From assembly GCA_013299105.1 (NCBI GenBank), contig JAAFJY010000004.1, positions 82,413 through 146,412 of the forward strand: a DNA stretch of 64,000 nucleotides. The letters are read 5' to 3'. Each line of letters begins with the position of its first letter. Position 1 is the stretch's first letter. A program made the translations under genes and the position numbers. Source of the stretch: Chitinophagales bacterium (GTDB lineage Bacteria > Bacteroidota > Bacteroidia > Chitinophagales > Saprospiraceae). This document shows, in pieces, positions 1 through 9,132 of this stretch. The notes beneath the pieces were generated by a model. It made no database searches, had not been told where the DNA came from, and saw only the letters and a program-made list of their open reading frames with translations.

Positions 1-2
1 AG

Positions 3-3000
3 CGCATGGGGCACATCAAACTTGTGGTTCCAGTGGTACACATCTGGTTCTTCAAGTCACTGCCCAACAAGATTGGCTACCTGCTTGGACTTTCTTCCAA
101 AAAGCTCGAATCCATTGTTTATTACGAGCGCTATGTGGTGATCCAGCCTGGTGTAAAAGCAGGCGAAGTCAACCAAATGGACCTCCTGACCGAAGAGGAA
201 TACCTCGAACACCTGGAGACCCTCGCGCCCGAAAACCAAATGCTGGAAGACAGTGATCCAAACAAGTTCATCGCCCGCATGGGTGCTGAAGCGGTGCGTG
301 ACATGCTCATGCGCCTGGATTTGGATCAATTGTCGTACGACCTGCGCCACCAGGCCGCCATCGAGACTTCGCAGCAGCGCAAGTCTGAGGCCCTGAAGCG
401 CTTGCGCGTGGTAGAAGCTTTCCGTGATGGCCTTACCCGCATGGAAAACCGCCCCGAATGGACCGTGATCCAGTACCTGCCCGTGATTCCACCAGAATTG
501 CGCCCCTTGGTACCGCTGGATGGCGGCCGTTTCGCCAGCTCCGACCTCAATGACCTTTACCGCCGTGTGATCATCCGCAACAACCGTTTGAAGCGTTTGT
601 TGGAGATCAAAGCACCGGAGGTGATCTTGCGCAACGAAAAGCGCATGTTGCAGGAAGCTGTTGATTCATTGTTCGACAACTCTCGTAAGTCTAATGCAGT
701 GAAGGCCGAAGGTGGTCGTCCGCTGAAGTCTTTGAGCGACATCCTGAAAGGTAAGCAAGGTCGTTTCCGCCAAAACCTCTTGGGTAAGCGCGTTGACTAC
801 TCTGGCCGTTCAGTAATTGTGGTTGGTCCCAACCTCAAACTGCACGAATGTGGTTTGCCAAAAGGCATGGCCGCAGAATTGTTCAAGCCATTCGTCATCC
901 GCAAGCTGATCGAGCGTGGGATCGTTAAAACGGTCAAATCAGCCAAGAAACTGGTTGATCGCAAAGATCCAGTAATCTGGGAAATCCTTGAAAACATCCT
1001 CAAGGGCCACCCCGTGATGCTGAACCGTGCCCCAACGCTGCACCGTTTGTCCATTCAGGCCTTCCAGCCGCGTTTGATCGAAGGTAAAGCAATCCAGCTT
1101 CACCCATTGGTGACCAGTGCATTCAACGCCGACTTTGACGGTGACCAAATGGCCGTGCACGTGCCCCTCAGTCAGGCTTCGATCCTCGAAGCCCAGATGC
1201 TGATGTTGGCATCGCACAACATGCTCAACCCTCAAAACGGCACGCCTGTGACCCTGCCTTCTCAGGACATGGTATTGGGCTTGTACTACATCACCAAGGA
1301 ACGTCGCTCTACCAAGGACATCAAGGTAAAAGGCGAAGGCATGAGCTTCTATTCTGCAGAAGAGGTAATCATTGCTTTCAACGAAGGCAAACTGGACCTC
1401 CACGCCAAAATCAAGGCGCGGGTACGGGTAGAAGAAAATGGTAAAATGGTAACTCGTTTGACTGAAACGACTACTGGTCGTGTGATGTTCAACGAGGTAG
1501 TGCCTAAAATGGTGCCTTACCAAAACGTGCTGTTGACCAAAAAGAACTTGAAAACCGTCATTGGGGAAGTAATCGAGCGCAGCGATTTCGCTGTAACCGC
1601 TGAATTCCTTGACGAAATCAAGGATTTAGGTTTTAACTGGGCCTTCCGTGGTGGTTTGTCCTTTAACCTCGGCGACCTCATCACGCCTTCGATCAAGCAA
1701 ACCAGCTTGGAAGAAGCACAAGCGGATGTGGACGAAGTGTGGGAGAACTACAATATGGGTTTGATCACCAACAACGAGCGTTACAACCAGATCATTGACC
1801 GTTGGACTTATGTGGACAACCGCATTACCGATACCCTGATGCGCGAACTGGCTTCGCACAAGCAAGGTTTCAACTCGGTGTTCATGATGCTCGACTCCGG
1901 TGCCCGTGGTTCTAAGCAACAGATCAAACAGCTTTGCGGTTTGCGTGGTCTGATGGCCAAGCCCCGTAAGTCTGGTGACACAGGTGGTGCGGTTATCGAA
2001 AACCCCATCTTGTCAAACTTTGTGGACGGTCTCTCGGTATTGGAATACTTCATCTCTACGCACGGTGCCCGCAAGGGTCTGGCGGATACGGCTCTCAAAA
2101 CGGCTGATGCAGGTTACCTGACCCGTCGTTTGGTCGACGTAGCCCACGATGTGGTGATCAGCGAAGAAGACTGCGCAACATTGCGTGGTTTGGAAACCAC
2201 CGCTTTGAAGGATGGTGACAAAGTGATTGAACCGCTCAACAGCCGTATCGAAGGTCGTTATACCTTGCACGATATTGTACACCCTACTACCAACGAGTTG
2301 ATTTTGGAAGCAGGTAGTTTCATCGACTACCGCTTGTCTGACTACATCGAAAAAGTAGGGGTAGAAACTGTATACATCCGTTCTGTGTTGACTTGCGAAT
2401 CCAAGCGTGGGGTTTGTACAAAGTGTTATGGCCGTAATCTGGCCACGGGCCGCATTACGGAAGTTGGGGATGCCGTTGGCATCATCGCTGCCCAGTCGAT
2501 CGGTGAACCAGGTACCCAGCTGACCCTGCGTACCTTCCACACGGGGGGTACTGCATCGCTGTCAAAAACGGAATCGGAAATCATCTCCAAGTTCAATGGT
2601 CGCGTCGAATTCGATGCCATCAAAGTGACCAGCGAAAAAGACGAAAACGGTGCCCGCATTGTCTTGTCGCGTACCGGTGAAATCCGCATCATAGATGTAG
2701 AAACGGGCCGCCAATTTGTATCGCTGCACGTGCCTTACGGTTCTGCCTTATTGGTAGAAAATGGCCAAGAAGTGGCTCGCGACCAGATGATTTGTAACTG
2801 GGACCCCTTCAACGCGGTCATCATTTCCGAATTCTCCGGTCTGGCTCGCTTCGATTCGATCGAAGAAGGGGTGACTTTCCGGGTTGAACGTGACGAACAA
2901 ACGGGCTTCTCTGAGAAAGTCATCATCGAATCCAAGAACAAGCGTAAAGTTCCGATGATCTTCATTGTCAGCCCTGATGGTGATGAACTGAAGAGCTACA

Positions 3001-4010
3001 CCTTGCCAGTAGGTTCTTACCTGTCGATCGAAGATGGTATTGAAGTGAAAGCTGGGGATAAAATCGCCAAGATTCCGCGTAAGTTGGGTAAGATCCAGGA
3101 CATCACGGGTGGTCTGCCACGTGTAACCGAGTTGTTCGAGGCACGTAGTCCATCTAACCCTGCGGTGGTTTCTGAAATCGACGGTGTGGTTAACTTTGGC
3201 AAAATCAAGCGTGGCAACCGCGAGGTTTCCGTAACTGCCAAAGACGGCCAGATCCGCAAGTACCTGATCGGCTTGTCCAAGCACGTACTGGTACAAGATG
3301 GTGACTTCGTGCGCGCTGGTACGCCATTATCTGATGGCTCTATTGCTGCCCGCGACATCTTGTCGATCAAAGGACCATTTGCTGTACAGCAATACCTGGT
3401 GAACGGCGTACAGGAAGTTTACCGCTCTCAGGGTATCACCATCAACAACAAGCACATCGAGACCATTACCCGTCAGATGATGCGCCGTGTGTTGATCGAA
3501 GACCCAGGAGATACGACTTTCTTGGAAAGCGAAACCGTCGACAAGCAAGAGTTCTTGGAGCAAAACGACTGGATTTTCGACAAGAAAATCGTGGTTGAAG
3601 CAGGCGAATCCAATAAGTTGAAGCCTGGTCAGTTGGTAACACTGCGCCAAATCCGCGAGGAAAACTCATACCTGAAGCGCAACGACCGCCAGGCCGTAGT
3701 TTACCGCGATGCGGTTCCGGCTACGTCCAGTCCGCAGTTGTTGGGGATCACCAAGGCTTCTTTGGGTACAGAAAGCTGGATTTCAGCGGCTTCGTTCCAG
3801 GAAACCACCAAGGTACTCAGCACAGCGGCTATCGGTGCCAAAACCGACGGTTTGATGGGCTTGAAGGAGAACGTAATCGTTGGAAAGCGCATCCCGGCTG
3901 GTACGGGCCTACGCCACTACGAAAACATCATCGTAACGCACAAAGACCGCGCTGCGGAACTGGAATCATCTCGATACTACCAGTTCGACGAGGTCGAGGA
4001 TGACGAATAA
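3..4010 (+). CDS. rpoC: DNA-directed RNA polymerase subunit beta' (5' end outside window)
   Basis: This is the catalytic beta' subunit of RNA polymerase. The reading frame is open at the left edge, so the N-terminus with its first zinc site is missing and about 1335 residues remain. The active-site motif NADFDGD, which holds the Mg-binding aspartates, is at 1125-1145. The bridge-helix segment [17 protein letters not shown] follows at about 1895-1950 and the trigger-loop segment [14 protein letters not shown] at about 2508-2550. The second zinc site is intact: the first Cys is in EEDCATL and the others are in [11 protein letters not shown]. The acidic tail ends in DEVEDDE. A strong terminator follows at once, so this is the last gene of its transcription unit, as expected for rpoBC. 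Confidence 0.98.
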   Translation, partial: RMGHIKLVVPVVHIWFFKSLPNKIGYLLGLSSKKLESIVYYERYVVIQPGVKAGEVNQMDLLTEEEYLEHLETLAPENQMLEDSDPNKFIARMGAEAVRDMLMRLDLDQLSYDLRHQAAIETSQQRKSEALKRLRVVEAFRDGLTRMENRPEWTVIQYLPVIPPELRPLVPLDGGRFASSDLNDLYRRVIIRNNRLKRLLEIKAPEVILRNEKRMLQEAVDSLFDNSRKSNAVKAEGGRPLKSLSDILKGKQGRFRQNLLGKRVDYSGRSVIVVGPNLKLHECGLPKGMAAELFKPFVIRKLIERGIVKTVKSAKKLVDRKDPVIWEILENILKGHPVMLNRAPTLHRLSIQAFQPRLIEGKAIQLHPLVTSAFNADFDGDQMAVHVPLSQASILEAQMLMLASHNMLNPQNGTPVTLPSQDMVLGLYYITKERRSTKDIKVKGEGMSFYSAEEVIIAFNEGKLDLHAKIKARVRVEENGKMVTRLTETTTGRVMFNEVVPKMVPYQNVLLTKKNLKTVIGEVIERSDFAVTAEFLDEIKDLGFNWAFRGGLSFNLGDLITPSIKQTSLEEAQADVDEVWENYNMGLITNNERYNQIIDRWTYVDNRITDTLMRELASHKQGFNSVFMMLDSGARGSKQQIKQLCGLRGLMAKPRKSGDTGGAVIENPILSNFVDGLSVLEYFISTHGARKGLADTALKTADAGYLTRRLVDVAHDVVISEEDCATLRGLETTALKDGDKVIEPLNSRIEGRYTLHDIVHPTTNELILEAGSFIDYRLSDYIEKVGVETVYIRSVLTCESKRGVCTKCYGRNLATGRITEVGDAVGIIAAQSIGEPGTQLTLRTFHTGGTASLSKTESEIISKFNGRVEFDAIKVTSEKDENGARIVLSRTGEIRIIDVETGRQFVSLHVPYGSALLVENGQEVARDQMICNWDPFNAVIISEFSGLARFDSIEEGVTFRVERDEQTGFSEKVIIESKNKRKVPMIFIVSPDGDELKSYTLPVGSYLSIEDGIEVKAGDKIAKIPRKLGKIQDITGGLPRVTELFEARSPSNPAVVSEIDGVVNFGKIKRGNREVSVTAKDGQIRKYLIGLSKHVLVQDGDFVRAGTPLSDGSIAARDILSIKGPFAVQQYLVNGVQEVYRSQGITINNKHIETITRQMMRRVLIEDPGDTTFLESETVDKQEFLEQNDWIFDKKIVVEAGESNKLKPGQLVTLRQIREENSYLKRNDRQAVVYRDAVPATSSPQLLGITKASLGTESWISAASFQETTKVLSTAAIGAKTDGLMGLKENVIVGKRIPAGTGLRHYENIIVTHKDRAAELESSRYYQFDEVEDDE

Positions 4011-4017
4011 CAGGAAC

Positions 4018-4052
4018 CAAGCCCCCGGTGATCGAAAGAAACCGGGGGCTTG
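4018..4052 (+). terminator. Rho-independent-type terminator after rpoC
   Basis: A perfect 12-bp stem (CAAGCCCCCGGT pairing with ACCGGGGGCTTG) encloses an 11-nt loop, seven bases after the rpoC stop codon. The downstream T tract is weak (TAGTTTGT). Confidence 0.85.
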
Positions 4053-4112
4053 TAGTTTGTGGTAAAAGCTATTTCAGTATTTTTGACCCTCAACGATCAA
4101 ACCACACACCAA

Positions 4113-4766
4113 ATGATCCAAGCTCTGATTTTTGACATGGACGGCACCATGATCGACAACATGATGGTGCACCACCGCGCCTGGCAAATCATTTTAAAAG
4201 ACCTGGGGCTTGACCTTGAGCTAGAACAAATCCGCCAGGAACTGCATGGCAAAAATGAGGAAATCCTGGCCCGTATTTTTGGCAATCGCTTTACGGAGGA
4301 TGAACTCAAGCACATCGCTTGGAAAAAAGAATTTGCCTACCGCAAGGTGTTTATTGAGCAATTAACACCCATTTCGGGCTTGATGCAGGTGCTGGAACAG
4401 GCTAAGGGCATGGGGCTCAAATTGGGCATCGGCACCGCAGCCCCACCAGAGAATGTAAACTTTGTACTCGATAATATCTTCGATTTGCGGACTTATTTCA
4501 GCTCGATTATCGATGCAAGCATGGTGCAAAGGGGGAAGCCTGATCCACAAGTGCATGAGTTGGTCTCGGCTCAACTGGGCATTCCACTTGCCAATACTTT
4601 GATTTTTGAAGATTCCCCTACTGGCGTAGAAACAGCCTTGCGCGCGGGTTGTGAAGTGGTGGTGATCACTACCACTCATGCGGAGGAGGAGTTTGCCCGC
4701 TTCCCCAATGTGCGTCGATTTGTGAAGACTTATGAGGAGTTGGATTTGGGAGCAGTGGTGAAATGA
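4113..4766 (+). CDS. HAD-superfamily hydrolase, beta-phosphoglucomutase/phosphatase type
   Basis: A 217-residue cytoplasmic HAD enzyme. Motif I is FDMDGT, with nucleophile Asp8 and general-acid Asp10. A four-helix cap follows, and the C-terminal motifs RGKPDP and FEDSPTGVETALRAG are the usual Lys and Asp motifs of the beta-PGM/Gph subfamily. The ATG at 4113 was chosen because it places motif I seven residues from the N-terminus, as in the family; an upstream in-frame ATG at 4059 would overlap the end of the rpoC terminator region. The substrate is probably a sugar phosphate and cannot be read from sequence. It stands alone between the rpoC terminator and an AT-rich spacer. Confidence 0.9.
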   Translation: MIQALIFDMDGTMIDNMMVHHRAWQIILKDLGLDLELEQIRQELHGKNEEILARIFGNRFTEDELKHIAWKKEFAYRKVFIEQLTPISGLMQVLEQAKGMGLKLGIGTAAPPENVNFVLDNIFDLRTYFSSIIDASMVQRGKPDPQVHELVSAQLGIPLANTLIFEDSPTGVETALRAGCEVVVITTTHAEEEFARFPNVRRFVKTYEELDLGAVVK

Positions 4767-4864
4767 AAAATATTTTAAACAAAATTTTTAAATTATTTTG
4801 TATTTTAGTTTGATTTGTTTATTTTTGATGGGCAAAATATAATTAACCCTCTAAAGCCCTATCG

Positions 4865-5866
4865 ATGACCATTGTTACCAAAGACGTTTTATGGAAAGGC
4901 ATCATTGAGAATTTATCAGATGATTTCGTCCGGTTCTTTTTCAAACCGTTTGTACACTTGATCGATTTCGGCCGCAAGTTCAAATTCTTGGATGCCGAGT
5001 TACAGCAGCTTTTACCCGACAATGAAAGCATGAATAGACATGCTGATAAGCTGATTCAGGTCTGGTTGAAGGATGGAACTGACATTTGGTTCCTCATCCA
5101 CGTTGAGGTACAAGGCTATGCTGATCCTGAATTTGCATTCTGTATGTTTCAATATTTCTATCGAATTTGGGAAAAATATCAAAGGAACGTAACCGCGCTG
5201 GCCATTTTTACCGACAAAAACCGCAAGTACCACCAAGCGTATTTTGAGTACGATTTCATGGGCACTCAAATGCGTTATGGCTTCAACTCCTATGTTTTGA
5301 TGGACCAAACTGCTGAAGTGTTGGAAGCTGATCCCAATGCATTTGCGGCGGTCATAGAGATTGCACTCAAGCACTCCCTGCGTAAAAATAGCGATGCGCA
5401 ATTGATGGATTTGAAAGTTGATTTACTCAAAAAGTTGTTCCAGCGCAAGATCGAAAAGAAGAAAATCATGGCCATGCTGGAGTTTCTGAAGTTTTTTGTC
5501 CCCTTTGAAAAGTCAGAAAATAAGCGTAAATTTGAACAGGAAATCTACCAAATCACCAACACCAAGCAAGCTATGGGTATTCAAGAAGCGATTCTCGATG
5601 CTTTACAAAAGCAAAACCTTGAAAAAGGGCGTGAAGAAGGGCGTGAAGAAGGGCGTGAAGAAGGGCGTGAAGAAGGGCGTGAAGAACAATTGGTCAAGTT
5701 AGTTCATCGTCTCCTACCTATGTTTCGAGAGCAAGGCTTGGAAAATGATGAAATTGCTGAGTATTTTGATATTCCAGAAGAAAAACTGCTGGAAATCATC
5801 GAAAAAATGGAGCATTCCATTGAAGATGCTGAAAAGCAAGACCATGAAGGTAATCACCAGGACTGA
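4865..5866 (+). CDS. Rpn-family PD-(D/E)XK nuclease / putative transposase
   Basis: A 333-residue protein of the recombination-promoting nuclease (Rpn, formerly YhgA-like transposase) type. The nuclease core is in the first 120 residues: Asp61 in HADKLIQV and the E-x-Q pair in IHVEVQG (Glu81, Gln83), the pattern typical of this PD-(D/E)XK branch. The C-terminus carries five exact GREE repeats (residues about 255-274) and then a helical tail (LVHRLLPMFREQGLENDEIAEYF) common in these proteins. The gene is AT-rich relative to rpoC and stands alone. Related proteins promote RecA-independent DNA exchange; that role is inferred here. Confidence 0.8.
   Translation: MTIVTKDVLWKGIIENLSDDFVRFFFKPFVHLIDFGRKFKFLDAELQQLLPDNESMNRHADKLIQVWLKDGTDIWFLIHVEVQGYADPEFAFCMFQYFYRIWEKYQRNVTALAIFTDKNRKYHQAYFEYDFMGTQMRYGFNSYVLMDQTAEVLEADPNAFAAVIEIALKHSLRKNSDAQLMDLKVDLLKKLFQRKIEKKKIMAMLEFLKFFVPFEKSENKRKFEQEIYQITNTKQAMGIQEAILDALQKQNLEKGREEGREEGREEGREEGREEQLVKLVHRLLPMFREQGLENDEIAEYFDIPEEKLLEIIEKMEHSIEDAEKQDHEGNHQD
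5627..5686 (+). repeat. Five tandem copies of a 12-bp codon repeat (GREE)
   Basis: Five exact in-frame copies of GGGCGTGAAGAA lie inside the Rpn-type gene. As a multiple of three, the tract can change length without breaking the frame. Confidence 0.95.
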
Positions 5867-5905
5867 TAAATATTTTACGATTTCTCAAATCATTCATCAA
5901 TAAAC

Positions 5906-6181
5906 ATGGGTATTCAAGAAGCTATTTTGGCTGATGTCGAAAGGCAAGGCTACGAGAGAGGATTTAAAATTGGTCTTGAAATAGGCCGCAAAGAAAGATA
6001 TGAAATAAACTACAGAAAAGGACGTGAAGATGCCTTGATCCTTGTAGTTCGTTTGATGTTGCCTATGCTTCAGCAGAAAGGAATAAACAACGGCGAAATT
6101 GCTCAACTCTTGGCTGTTTCGGAAGAGGAACTTCTCAGAGCAATCGAAAGATCAGGGCCTCCTATCGAAGGTGCTGAATAA
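5906..6181 (+). pseudogene. Orphan C-terminal tail of an Rpn-type protein
   Basis: This 91-codon frame starts MGIQEAILADVERQG and matches the tail of the preceding Rpn-type protein, whose residues from Met237 read MGIQEAILDALQKQN. Both continue through a GRE-rich linker into a similar LVVRLMLPMLQQKGINNGEIAQLL helix. The nuclease domain is absent and there is no room for it between 5866 and 5906. It looks like a duplicated 3' end of the neighbour or the remnant of a second copy. Translation as a stand-alone tail protein cannot be excluded, because the frame is intact. Confidence 0.55.
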
Positions 6182-6219
6182 AGGCTCAAGAATTGGGGAT
6201 TTAGCATCAGACCAGCCGC

Positions 6220-6954
6220 TCAAAAATCACAAGCCTTGCTGTTTAACTTCAACCAGCGCTCGTGTTGCCCATAATCAGGCATCGCCTTTTCCACCAAATT
6301 CCAAAAACGATCAGAATGGTTCATCTCCGTCAAGTGGGCCAATTCGTGGATGATCACATAATCGATCACTTCTTGTGGTGCAAATAACAAGCGAGTAGAA
6401 AAATTCAGGTTGGCTTTGCCTGAACAGGAACCCCAATTGCTGGCATTGTATTTGAGGTTGACGCTGTTGATGCTTTTTTGAAAATGCTGCTGGTTCAATG
6501 CCAAGACTCTTTGAATCATCAACGGTAGAAAATCCTGGCCTACAATCCTGCTAAGTAAGGTTTTGGCACTTTTGTAGCGCGCCGCTGCATCTACTTTGGT
6601 AGACAATTTCAACTCAATGATCCCATCCGCCAGCAAGCGCCCGGCTTGCGAAATGCGGTCTTCAAAAATGATTTTTAAAGTGTAAGTGCGTGTACCAACT
6701 GTCAAAGTTTGACCATTGACATACTCCTTGGGGCGGAAGCGATCAAATATGGCGGGTTGCTCGCGGTGAACCTTGCGTGCCCAATCGCTGAACCAGTCCC
6801 AATGCTTTAAAAAAGTCTGTTTCGTTGTTCCATGAGGAATGCGCAGAATGAAACCATGTTTTCCCGTAGCGGCCCTTACTCCTCCCCGGTGCTCAGTAAT
6901 CACTTTGACGGGGACCTTGATGTCTCCTAATTCCAATTCAAAATGTTGTGCCAT
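6220..6954 (-). CDS. YgjP/SprT-like zinc metallopeptidase (M48-like, DUF45)
   Basis: A 244-residue protein with the zinc-peptidase motif HELAH (in IIHELAHLTEMNHSDRFW) near residue 200, followed by the downstream His typical of the YgjP-like fold (WLKLNSKACDF at the end). The preceding NWGSCS segment is also typical of the family. The ATG at 6954 was chosen over a TTG five codons upstream. No signal peptide is visible, so it is probably cytoplasmic. It converges on the Rpn tail fragment. Substrates are unknown; homologues are often found with restriction systems, but none is seen here. Confidence 0.88.
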   Translation of the reverse strand: MAQHFELELGDIKVPVKVITEHRGGVRAATGKHGFILRIPHGTTKQTFLKHWDWFSDWARKVHREQPAIFDRFRPKEYVNGQTLTVGTRTYTLKIIFEDRISQAGRLLADGIIELKLSTKVDAAARYKSAKTLLSRIVGQDFLPLMIQRVLALNQQHFQKSINSVNLKYNASNWGSCSGKANLNFSTRLLFAPQEVIDYVIIHELAHLTEMNHSDRFWNLVEKAMPDYGQHERWLKLNSKACDF

Positions 6955-7022
6955 TTTGCAAACATACAAAGTGATACGGGAGCGTAAAAAAATCCGTTTA
7001 CTTTATTTAGCTCAAATATTAT

Positions 7023-7232
7023 GTGACGGTTCAAAAATAAACCTTTCCAGTTTTTAAGAAACACGCATGTCAACGTAACGGTCAACGTCATGCTGGAAAT
7101 CCGCGAAAATCTGCGTCATCTGCGTCATCTGCGTCATCTGCGTCATCTGCGTCATCCGCGTGCTAAAAATGGCCTCGCGCAGCGAGGCAACGAAGTTGCA
7201 ATTTGGTAAGGTTTATTCGTGGCTTGTCACTA
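7023..7232 (+). repeat. Dispersed element family A, copy A1
   Basis: This copy begins GTGACGGTTCAAAAATAAACC and ends with the imperfect reverse complement of that start (GGTTTATTCGTGGCTTGTCAC), giving terminal inverted repeats of about 26 bp. Inside are a CTGGAAATCCGCG block, a 9-bp VNTR at 7111-7155 and a 7-bp hairpin (GCCTCGC-GCA-GCGAGGC) at 7172-7188. It fills most of the 336-bp gap between two minus-strand genes. No coding capacity is seen. Confidence 0.8.
7111..7155 (+). repeat. Five tandem copies of CTGCGTCAT inside element A1
   Basis: Five exact 9-bp units. Other family A copies carry different short tandem units at the same place, for example GTTTCATCC at 41599-41625. Confidence 0.95.
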
Positions 7233-7254
7233 ATCATTGAATCTAGCCCCAAAA

Positions 7255-7290
7255 CAAAAAAGGCACCTGGTAACCCAAGTGCCTTTTTTG
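7255..7290 (-). terminator. Terminator of the M23 peptidase gene
   Basis: A perfect 12-bp stem (CAAAAAAGGCAC with GTGCCTTTTTTG) with a 12-nt loop directly abuts the stop codon of the minus-strand gene. The A/T-rich stem ends make it plausible in either direction. Confidence 0.8.
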
Positions 7291-8631
7291 TCAGGGCTTA
7301 ACCCCTTCATTTGATTTCTTTTCACTCAAATCAATGGATTCAAGCTGTTTGAGATATTGGTCGCGCAAGACTACAAATTTCTCCATTTCTGCCTTCGGGA
7401 GTGGCTCTGGCGGTGGTAATTTGAGCGCATTGTGGTTAATTTGTTTGCCATTCATCCAAAAGCGGAAACAAACGTGCGGGCCAGTTGCCAAACCCGTTGC
7501 CCCTACATAACCAATCACCTGGCCTTGTGATACCCTCGCACCCGGACGGATGCCGCTGGCGAATGCTTGCATATGCAAGTATTGGGTTTGGATATTGGAA
7601 TTGTGCTTGATCTTTACAAAATTGCCATTGCCACCGCGACGTGTTGCTTCCATCACCACGCCATCACCAACGCTGATGATTGGGGTGCCATATGGCGCAG
7701 CATAGTCGGTACCAAAGTGAGGACGAACGGTGCCCAAAATTGGGTGCAAACGGCGCAAATTGTATCCTGATGAAATACGCACATAGCGTACAGGTGCACG
7801 CAAGAAGCCTTTTTTCATAGGGCGGCCTTCTTGGTCATAATAGCCAGTGTAATAAGGGCTCTCGTAGTAAAAGGCCAGCACTGGCTTTTCTTTCTCTTTT
7901 TTGCGGTAGTAAGCAGCATAAACACGACCTGGATCAATCGCTTTGCCTTCGATGTAGTGTTGATCGTAAACTGCTTTAAATTCATCGCCCTGGTTGGTAT
8001 GGTGGAAATCTACCGACCACTTGAGTGCTTCTTCCAAGGTTTTGATCAGGCCTGGATCGGCACCACTGCTGACCATTGATTCCCAAAGTGAAGACGTTAC
8101 CGTTCCTCCTGCAACTTCGATTTGAGTGCTGATCGGGCGCTCTACTTCTTCAATGTGCAGTGAATCTTTGAGGTGAAAAACGAAATAGCGGTAGGCGCTA
8201 GGCTCATAAACAAGGTAATTCGGCCCTTGTTTCTCGTCTTTGGAAAGAATCATGTAGGAATGGCCCGCCTTGAAATCGCGTACATCAAATGTTTCGCGGC
8301 CATTGCGTACCAATGTTTCTATATCAGCCATTGACATGTTGCGCTCCGAAAGGATAGCCCCTAAGTTATCACTGCTTTTAAATTCGTTCTCATGCACTTG
8401 GAAGGTGTCCAATGCAAAGCCATATTTTACGGTTGGAACAACTACCGGAAACGATTTGATGGGCATGTTGCGGTATTTTCCCAACAAAGAAGCCCTCAAA
8501 TGCTTGGTATAAGTGGGATAAAATACGCCGATTACAGTAACGATGCCAGCGATGGTCCCGATGATAGCCCATGTCCAATTGATTCGCGCTAGTGACTTGC
8601 GAAAAGCGGACAAAAATGTTGTGTCTGCCAC
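7291..8631 (-). CDS. M23-family (LytM-type) peptidase with N-terminal membrane anchor
   Basis: A 446-residue envelope protein. Residues about 18-40 form one transmembrane helix (WTWAIIGTIAGIVTVIGVFY), so the rest should face the periplasm. An OapA/LysM-like middle region leads to the LytM core with H305-x3-D309 (HFGTD), His353 (YLHM) and the usual H-x-H motif present as H386-V-C388 (GPHVCFRF). The last zinc-ligand His is therefore Cys. Members normally cut peptidoglycan cross-links. The start is a GTG at 8631; no in-frame ATG was found that keeps the membrane helix. Its own terminator follows. Confidence 0.88.
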   Translation of the reverse strand: MADTTFLSAFRKSLARINWTWAIIGTIAGIVTVIGVFYPTYTKHLRASLLGKYRNMPIKSFPVVVPTVKYGFALDTFQVHENEFKSSDNLGAILSERNMSMADIETLVRNGRETFDVRDFKAGHSYMILSKDEKQGPNYLVYEPSAYRYFVFHLKDSLHIEEVERPISTQIEVAGGTVTSSLWESMVSSGADPGLIKTLEEALKWSVDFHHTNQGDEFKAVYDQHYIEGKAIDPGRVYAAYYRKKEKEKPVLAFYYESPYYTGYYDQEGRPMKKGFLRAPVRYVRISSGYNLRRLHPILGTVRPHFGTDYAAPYGTPIISVGDGVVMEATRRGGNGNFVKIKHNSNIQTQYLHMQAFASGIRPGARVSQGQVIGYVGATGLATGPHVCFRFWMNGKQINHNALKLPPPEPLPKAEMEKFVVLRDQYLKQLESIDLSEKKSNEGVKP

Positions 8632-8681
8632 GATTTTTCTGGTTAGACGGCAAAGACTAGATATGTTTTGGGACTAAATAA

Positions 8682-8844
8682 AGAGCTTGTTTAAATATTA
8701 GAGGTTTAGGCAGAAAACGAGACGAATTTTGACTAATCAAGGCAGGAAAAGCGGAGTTATGCAGCGCATAATGAGCATTTTCCTAACGAAGAGTAGTCGA
8801 AATTGGGCCGTTTTATGACAAACAAAAAATTTTAAACATGCTCT
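8682..8844. repeat. Palindromic MITE-like element family B, copy B1
   Basis: A 163-bp element bounded by AGAGCTTGTTTAAA and TTTAAACATGCTCT (13 of 14 bp complementary). The whole element is an imperfect palindrome centred near TTATGCAGCGCATAA, so one strand could fold into a single long hairpin. A second copy with nearly identical sequence is at 37992-38318. It lies in the 501-bp gap upstream of purM; the rest of the gap (8845-9070) is AT-rich with nothing recognisable. Confidence 0.8.
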
Positions 8845-9074
8845 AGCACGGGTTTTTCAGGGTGATGTGTTCTTTGCCTAATTTGTGTTAATGGTTCGCT
8901 GTGGGCAAAAATAGCATTTCGCTTGAAAAGTAAGCTAACTAAAAGCGTTAAATTATCAACATTCTTGTGTAATGGTTAAAAAATTAGGGTTTACACTAAG
9001 TTAAATTGCATCATTTGGTCCTTTCATTTTATGCAAGATCGATTCTTGAACACTTTTTATACATTCCTTCCCAA

Positions 9075-9099
9075 TTGCAGCAACTAGGGCTTATCTTTG
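9075..9099 (+). promoter_or_regulatory. Candidate Bacteroidota-type promoter for purM
   Basis: TATCTTTG at 9092-9099 fits the TAnnTTTG -7 consensus, 33 bases before the ATG. A TTG at 9075-9077 is a weak -33 candidate with a spacing shorter than usual. Confidence 0.4.
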
Positions 9100-9132
9100 C
9101 GGCCAGGTTCACTTTTTACCTGATTTTTCTAC

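Noticed and set aside
939..3296. Several minus-strand frames of 170-195 codons
   Set aside because: All lie opposite rpoC and follow its codon structure.
5496..5702. 68-codon frame rich in GVKK repeats
   Set aside because: Alternative frame of the GREE codon repeats inside the Rpn-type gene.
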